From positions 1 through 64,000 of the forward strand of contig JAUZRP010000050.1 in the NCBI GenBank assembly GCA_030950395.1: a DNA stretch of 64,000 nucleotides, read 5' to 3'. The notes below the pieces were generated by a model. The model worked only from the letters and a program-made list of their open reading frames with translations. It was not told the DNA's origin and did no database searches. Source of the stretch: Desulfonauticus sp. GTDB lineage: Bacteria; Desulfobacterota; Desulfovibrionia; Desulfovibrionales; Desulfonatronovibrionaceae. Both the position numbers and the translations under genes were made by a program. Of this stretch, positions 59,516 through 64,000 are shown piece after piece (within the stretch, counting starts at the first letter, position 1; each line of letters starts with the position of its first letter).

Positions 59516-62116
59516 TCAAACCTCAATTATACTTTCTCCACTTCCTATTTTTTTTATCACAATCTTATCTGCCATCTCATGTTGAAACATTTCCACGTGC
59601 GTGATCACCCCAATCATCTTATCTCCCATCACCAGACTTTGCAATAAAGAAAGTACTTCGCTCAAACTGTCTCTATCCAACGTGCCAAAACCTTCATCCA
59701 GAAACATAGTGTCAATGGAAACCGCATCTTTTGATATCTCACTTAAAGCCAGACTTAAGGATAAACTCACCAGAAAACTTTCACCACCAGAAAGAGTATC
59801 AGGAGTACGCACACTACTACCTAAAAAATGATCAACTATTTCAAATTCTATGGAAGACAAATTATCTATTGTTTTTAAAGAATATCTGTTTTGAGAAAGA
59901 CGCCACAAGTGCTTGTTGGCCACACTCAATAAATTGGCCATCAGAAATCCAATGGCCTTGCTTACGAATTTTGAGCCATTTCTTGATCCCAGTTCATCTT
60001 TTAGAACCCTTAATGCTTGTTCTCTTTGAGCCAAATTGTGAAGTTTTTGCTCCAGTTGGTGGAATTGTTTTAGTTCTTGCTCGTAAAACTGTTGCCTTTG
60101 GCTGAGTTCTCCTATTTCTTTTTGACATTGCTCTAAAATTTGAACGATGCTTTGATGTTTTTGCTCCAGTTGTTTAATGTTTACTTCTTCTTGAGATAAT
60201 TTATTTAGTTCAACTGTTAGGTCTTTTTTTCTTTTTGCCAAGTGCTCAATGTTTTCTTCTAGCCTGGCTAATTCAATTTCTAAAGACTGTTGATTTTGTT
60301 CTAATTTTTCTTTTTCTAATTTGAAATTTTTAACCTTTGACTGTAAATCGTTTAATTCCTTACGTATATCTTGGCCTGTATAACATCGTTGCAATTCTTG
60401 TTTTAGCATATTTTTATTTGTTTTTAGATTTTCTATTTTATTTTTGTCTTCTTGAATTATGTTGGTATAAACTAAAATTTTTTCCTTAATTATTTTAAGC
60501 TGATTGTGAAATTGGTTTATATCTTTTTGAACTAATTCCCATTCTTTTATATTTTTGTAAATTTTATCCCAATTTTTAAATTCTAAAAAATCATTTTTAA
60601 TTATTATTTGTCTTTGCTCTTTTATTTTATTTTCCAATTCCTGAATTGTATTTTTCAAAAACTCTTCTTTTCCTACTAAATTAGAAAACTTTTTTTGTGT
60701 TTCTATTAAGAGTTGATCGATTTTATTAAATTTCTCTTGATCACTTTTATCTACATTAGGCAAATTATCTAAATCATGTTTTAGACTTCCACACAAAGGA
60801 CAAGGCTGATTTGATTTTAATTTTTTTCTATCTTCTGTATATTTTAAAATCAAAATTTTATTTTCTAAATTATCTTTTGTTTGTTGTAATTCGGTTAATC
60901 TTTGCTCCAAAAGATTTTTATTTTTATATAACGCCTGTAATTGAACTTTTTTAGTTTCCAAATCTTGCTGATAAGATTTTAAATTTTTGTGAGCCTGTTT
61001 TAATATAAGGTATTTTTCTTGATATTCGTCTTTTTTGTGGATTAACTCTTCTTGGATACAAAATCTTTTAGTTTGTAACTGCTGAACCTTTTGTTCTAGA
61101 GGTCGTTTTTGGGCTTTAATTTGCTTTAATTCTGTTAATTTTCGTTCTAATTCTCTTTGTAAAGAATTTATTTGATCTTGCACATTTTTTAAATTATTTT
61201 CTAATTTTTCATAATTAATAAATGTTTTATTTAAATTTTGAAGTTCTATTTCTTTTTGTTCAAGTAAATTTTTCAGTTCTTGTAATCTTTTTTTGTTTCT
61301 TTTATTCAGATTAGAGAGTTGATTTTTTCTTTTTTCTTTTTCTTCTAAGTTCTTCTTGCAACTTTCTAGTTCTTGTTTTTTTTGTTGAATGTATCTTGCT
61401 TGTTCTAGCATCCTGGAAAGAATATTTTGCTCTTGTTTATAGTGGTTACGTTTTTTTTGTAGTTCTTGTAATCTAAGCGTGCACTGATGCAATTGAGTTT
61501 TTAATGTGTTTTTATCTTTTTCTTGCAATTTATCTCTAAGCAATTTTAATTCTTGTTCTATAAGCAGGTATTCATCGTAAATAAGTTCTGATATTGTCGC
61601 ATAATCTTCTAAGTTAAAGATTTTTTTTAAGATATCACTTTTTTGAGCCGAACTTGATTTTAAAAATTTATCAAATTCTCCCTGAGCTAAGATGACAGAA
61701 CGTGTGAATTGTTCATAATCAAGACCTATAAAATCTGTAATAAATTTGGTAATAGCGTTGACTTTATCTAATTGCTCTACATTGCTATCTTTATTATCTA
61801 GAGGTTTACAAATTAAATGTTTTTTTAGATTATTTTTGTTAAATTTTAAACTTATTTCACATTCTTTGTCCTTATGTACAAAAGATAGCTTTATCTGGCC
61901 GGTATCTGAAGACTTGTTTAAAAGTTTTACGATTTGGTTAGATAGTCTGGGAGTTTTGTGATACAGAGCAGCTAAAATGGCATCAATAAGCGTTGTTTTG
62001 CCTGCCCCTGTGGGGCCAGAAATTAAGAATAATTTATTCCAGAAACGTTCAAAATTGACACGAAAATGTCCTTTAAAAGAATTGATATTGACTACTTCTA
62101 ACTGTTTTATTTTCAT
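59516..62116 (-). CDS. sbcC: SbcC nuclease complex ATPase subunit
   Basis: SbcC (866 residues) is the SMC-like partner of SbcD in DNA end processing and hairpin cleavage. Walker A SGPTGAGKTTLIDA is at the N-terminus. Two long Lys/Gln/Glu-rich coiled coils flank the zinc hook CPLCG near residue 445. The C-terminal lobe has LSGGESFLVSLSLSLALSE, Walker B TMFLDEGFGTLD and VITHVEMF. It starts directly after the sbcD stop and is followed by the cobalamin fusion gene. Confidence 0.95.
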   Translation of the reverse strand: MKIKQLEVVNINSFKGHFRVNFERFWNKLFLISGPTGAGKTTLIDAILAALYHKTPRLSNQIVKLLNKSSDTGQIKLSFVHKDKECEISLKFNKNNLKKHLICKPLDNKDSNVEQLDKVNAITKFITDFIGLDYEQFTRSVILAQGEFDKFLKSSSAQKSDILKKIFNLEDYATISELIYDEYLLIEQELKLLRDKLQEKDKNTLKTQLHQCTLRLQELQKKRNHYKQEQNILSRMLEQARYIQQKKQELESCKKNLEEKEKRKNQLSNLNKRNKKRLQELKNLLEQKEIELQNLNKTFINYEKLENNLKNVQDQINSLQRELERKLTELKQIKAQKRPLEQKVQQLQTKRFCIQEELIHKKDEYQEKYLILKQAHKNLKSYQQDLETKKVQLQALYKNKNLLEQRLTELQQTKDNLENKILILKYTEDRKKLKSNQPCPLCGSLKHDLDNLPNVDKSDQEKFNKIDQLLIETQKKFSNLVGKEEFLKNTIQELENKIKEQRQIIIKNDFLEFKNWDKIYKNIKEWELVQKDINQFHNQLKIIKEKILVYTNIIQEDKNKIENLKTNKNMLKQELQRCYTGQDIRKELNDLQSKVKNFKLEKEKLEQNQQSLEIELARLEENIEHLAKRKKDLTVELNKLSQEEVNIKQLEQKHQSIVQILEQCQKEIGELSQRQQFYEQELKQFHQLEQKLHNLAQREQALRVLKDELGSRNGSKFVSKAIGFLMANLLSVANKHLWRLSQNRYSLKTIDNLSSIEFEIVDHFLGSSVRTPDTLSGGESFLVSLSLSLALSEISKDAVSIDTMFLDEGFGTLDRDSLSEVLSLLQSLVMGDKMIGVITHVEMFQHEMADKIVIKKIGSGESIIEV

Positions 62117-63220
62117 CTAGTCTTCCTGTTCTTTTTGGAGATAAAATTTATCCAAAATGGCCTCAAATTCTTTTTTTAGAGCAGCATAATCGTCTCTATT
62201 TTGGAATAACTCCTCAAAGATATATAAGGGGGTTATTTTTTTTACGTTTTTTTCATAATTAACTTCACTCACTTGGGTTTTATAATTGTAACGCACGATT
62301 CTCACATTTTTGAACTCGTCTTTTAGGTCTTCTATTTCAGCTCTACTTATGTTTTCTGTAAGGAGTATTTCCACAAAAGCAGGCAGTTGGGTTCGAGCAT
62401 TGATGTAATCTAAACTATGTTTTATTTGTTCTTTGTTGCCCTCCAGACTTTTTATAATTCTAAATTGGGGTATGTTTACGTATTCTAAGGAAAAATCGTC
62501 TGTATCTAAGATGAGTAGTTTTTTATCATCGTTTTCGTCAAAACTTAATTTTAATATAGAGCCGCTATAGACTATAGATGGGCTTATGTGTTGACACCTG
62601 TGGAGATGTCCAAGAGCAACGTAGTCTGCTCCGTAAAAAATTTCAGGACTTACTCCCTCTAGTTTGCCAATGTAGAGTTCTTGTTCGCTTTGGCTTTTTT
62701 TGGAATTTAAAACAGTTAAATGACCGGTAACTATCTTTTTTTTATTTGTTTTAGATATTAATTCCTGATATATTTTACTTAAATTTTCTAAAAGATTCTC
62801 ATTGTTATAGAGTTCACGCAAGATAAATTCTCTTAGATAAGGAACGAGAATTAGAGAAAAGTCGTCAAATTCTACAATTAAATCTTCTACATCTTCGTTC
62901 CCACTAATAATTTTGATGTCCAAAACGTCTAATAGATCTTTAGGCGCAGATAAATTAGAAATACTGTCGTGGTTACCAGCCAGAATATATATGTTTTTTA
63001 AGTAATTTTTGGCCTGCACCAAAAAAGAATAATAAAGCCTTAAAGCCTCTTGGGGTGGATAATAGGCATCAAAAATATCTCCTGTCACCAATAAAATATC
63101 TATTTGCCTGTTTTGAATAACCTCTAAAAGATAATCCAAAACCAAACGAAATTCTTCGCTGCGATCATAACCATAAAACTTATGACCAAGATGCCAATCA
63201 CTGGTATGTAAAATTTTCAT
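62117..63220 (-). CDS. sbcD: SbcD nuclease subunit
   Basis: SbcD (367 residues) is the Mre11-type metal-dependent nuclease. Phosphoesterase motifs are in order: TSDWHLGHKFYG, LLVTGDIFDAYYP, ILAGNHDSISN, IVTGHLTVL and ALGHLHRCQ. The conserved beginning MKILHTSDWHLG fixes the start at ATG 63220. An upstream in-frame start at 63319 would add 33 residues with no similarity. It is coupled to sbcC, whose ATG follows the TAG directly. Confidence 0.94.
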   Translation of the reverse strand: MKILHTSDWHLGHKFYGYDRSEEFRLVLDYLLEVIQNRQIDILLVTGDIFDAYYPPQEALRLYYSFLVQAKNYLKNIYILAGNHDSISNLSAPKDLLDVLDIKIISGNEDVEDLIVEFDDFSLILVPYLREFILRELYNNENLLENLSKIYQELISKTNKKKIVTGHLTVLNSKKSQSEQELYIGKLEGVSPEIFYGADYVALGHLHRCQHISPSIVYSGSILKLSFDENDDKKLLILDTDDFSLEYVNIPQFRIIKSLEGNKEQIKHSLDYINARTQLPAFVEILLTENISRAEIEDLKDEFKNVRIVRYNYKTQVSEVNYEKNVKKITPLYIFEELFQNRDDYAALKKEFEAILDKFYLQKEQED

Positions 63221-63555
63221 AAGGTGCTGCTCAATTTTGTTTTTAATTTTTGTATCTGTCAGGTAAAAGCAAGACAAGATCACGTAATATTGAAGACAGT
63301 GTTTAGCCCAAATTACCAAAAAAAGAAACTGAAAATTATGCTTTTTGCTGCTGGAAAAATTGGTTATTAATTTTTAGGATTTTTTACGTTAGCCTTAAGT
63401 GTCAAAAACTAAGCATTAAAATTTTATACTGCTCCACTAAGTACGGGACATAAAGAAAAGACCAAGTTGGATTTTAAAGGAGAAAGAAATTAAGTCCTGT
63501 TTATCCTTAACCTTCTGGTTAGATCTGTTTATACTTATGTATTTACTTGTTCTTC
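63221..63555. other. gap between sbcD and cbiA
   Basis: No gene is supported; short plus-strand frames lack ribosome sites. TAACC-TTCT-GGTTA near 63511-63524 is a small hairpin past the cbiA stop, and CTGTTTAT occurs on both sides of it as a direct repeat. No cobalamin riboswitch motif is seen here. Confidence 0.4.
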
Positions 63556-64000
63556 TCATTTTTGGGTCAAAAAATTCACCATGTGTTGCACGACTTTTTG
63601 ATCGTGGGCAAAGTAAAGGTGAACAAAGCTGGCCAGGACGTTATTTACTTTCAGTCCAAAGGTATTTACTTTATTATTTTGACTGTCCACTACTTCGTAA
63701 ACGTTTGAGATGTTTTTTTGGTTTAAGAGGTCAGCTTCAGAGACCAATAATTTAGAATAGTGAAACTCGTGGCCTCGTAAGGTCATGTTTTGGGCCAGCC
63801 AACCTGCATCCTGGACCAATCTTACTTGCACATAACCCAGTCTAACCAGTTTGCTGTGTAGCTCTGTCCAATAGGGCACTAGACCTGCAAAGGCGTACTT
63901 TTGGTTATTGACAACAATTCCTTTGCTCAAAAAAATCAGACCACCGCACTCTGCATATATTTTGCCCCCATCCCAGGCAAAACTTTTTAGCCATTGGATA
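63556..64000 (-). CDS. cbiA: cobyrinic acid a,c-diamide synthase, C-terminal part (cut by window edge)
   Basis: A frame open from the right edge to the stop at 63556 gives 148 residues of the glutaminase domain of CbiA/CobB, which amidates cobyrinic acid. IYAECGGLIFL holds the nucleophile Cys. GLVPYWTELHSKLVRLGYVQV-type sequence, LRGHEFHYSKL with the His-containing triad region and FVHLYFAHD near the end are typical. A TTG at 63930 is only an internal codon, since the frame continues upstream. Codons are normal, so it is an ordinary gene continuing beyond 64000. Confidence 0.9.
   Translation of the reverse strand, partial: IQWLKSFAWDGGKIYAECGGLIFLSKGIVVNNQKYAFAGLVPYWTELHSKLVRLGYVQVRLVQDAGWLAQNMTLRGHEFHYSKLLVSEADLLNQKNISNVYEVVDSQNNKVNTFGLKVNNVLASFVHLYFAHDQKVVQHMVNFLTQK

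Noticed and set aside
27766-63308. 16-bp identical word AAGACAGTGTTTAGCC at 27766 and 63293
   Set aside because: A single pair of this length can arise by chance in 64 kb of A+T-rich DNA and the flanks do not match.
63221-63555. Possible cobalamin riboswitch near cbiA and sbcD
   Set aside because: No B12-box-like conserved motifs seen; the gap is also downstream, not upstream, of cbiA.
63537-63755. 72-codon plus-strand frame over the end of cbiA
   Set aside because: Antisense shadow of a clear CbiA coding sequence.
1-64000. CRISPR array or insertion sequence
   Set aside because: No set of identical repeats with unique spacers, and no intact transposase frame flanked by terminal inverted repeats.

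Overview
The window is A+T-rich bacterial chromosome that looks like a low-GC, flagellated, probably sulfate-reducing member of the Desulfovibrionales (Desulfobacterota). The best clue is a Tmc-type transmembrane redox cluster at 27923-31746: a tetraheme cytochrome c3, a CCG-domain iron-sulfur protein, a b-type membrane protein and a Trp-rich beta-propeller-like protein. Other c-type heme proteins, the flagellar genes and the anaerobic-type cobalamin genes fit the same picture. The genus is inference; no rRNA lies in the window.

Layout. 1-6500: a partial unknown gene, BI-1/YccA, mazG, cvpA, a small conserved protein and a large B12-domain radical SAM protein. 6600-14309: era, a YggS-type PLP protein, then motility genes motA, two consecutive motB-like genes, fliL, fliM, fliN, fliO, fliP and fliQ. 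14497-18293: an HD-domain protein and a zinc/manganese ABC importer (substrate protein, ATPase, permease). 18350-24678: a radical SAM protein, an ATPase/Toprim gene pair that looks like an accessory defence-type cassette, RNase G, queH, hemW and a DUF2905 protein. 24708-26718: a metal cluster with a ferredoxin, a CDF efflux pump fused to a NifX-like domain and a His-rich peptide, with a possible alternative-pairing RNA element between the last two. 26950-27665: tRNA-Leu(CAA) and tRNA-Ala(GGC) flanking a decayed gene. 27923-36376, minus strand: tmc genes, thyX, ruvB, ruvA, ruvC, yebC and rlmE. 36504-46255, plus strand: a CgeB-like glycosyltransferase, a phosphodiesterase-like protein, a UvrD-type helicase, thiL, lepA, a Ca/cation antiporter and cobK. 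46351-57574: a membrane protein, an aminotransferase, a sigma-54 activator with a degenerate receiver, a frameshifted heme-sensing chemoreceptor, a tetraheme cytochrome, a lipoprotein/FlgT-like pair, a TIGR00266 protein and hemB. 57652-64000, minus strand: a coiled-coil nuclease-like protein, a cbiX-cbiC fusion, sbcC, sbcD and the C-terminal part of cbiA/cobB.

Themes. Motility runs through motA/motB, the fli genes, FlgT-like and a chemoreceptor. Corrin synthesis (hemB, cobK, cbiX-cbiC, cbiA) is scattered rather than in one operon. DNA repair and recombination is well represented (ruvABC, sbcCD, uvrD-like).

The most unusual non-coding signal is a family of imperfect 7-bp tandem repeats (consensus near TRATTNG) that begin at or over the stop codons of at least five genes and place stops in all three frames. 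A second signal is a dispersed intergenic element with the core AATTTTTGCA, seen at three sites. The best candidate for an under-described system is the ATPase/Toprim pair at 19327-21064. The metal cluster and the heme chemoreceptor with a single-base frameshift are next.
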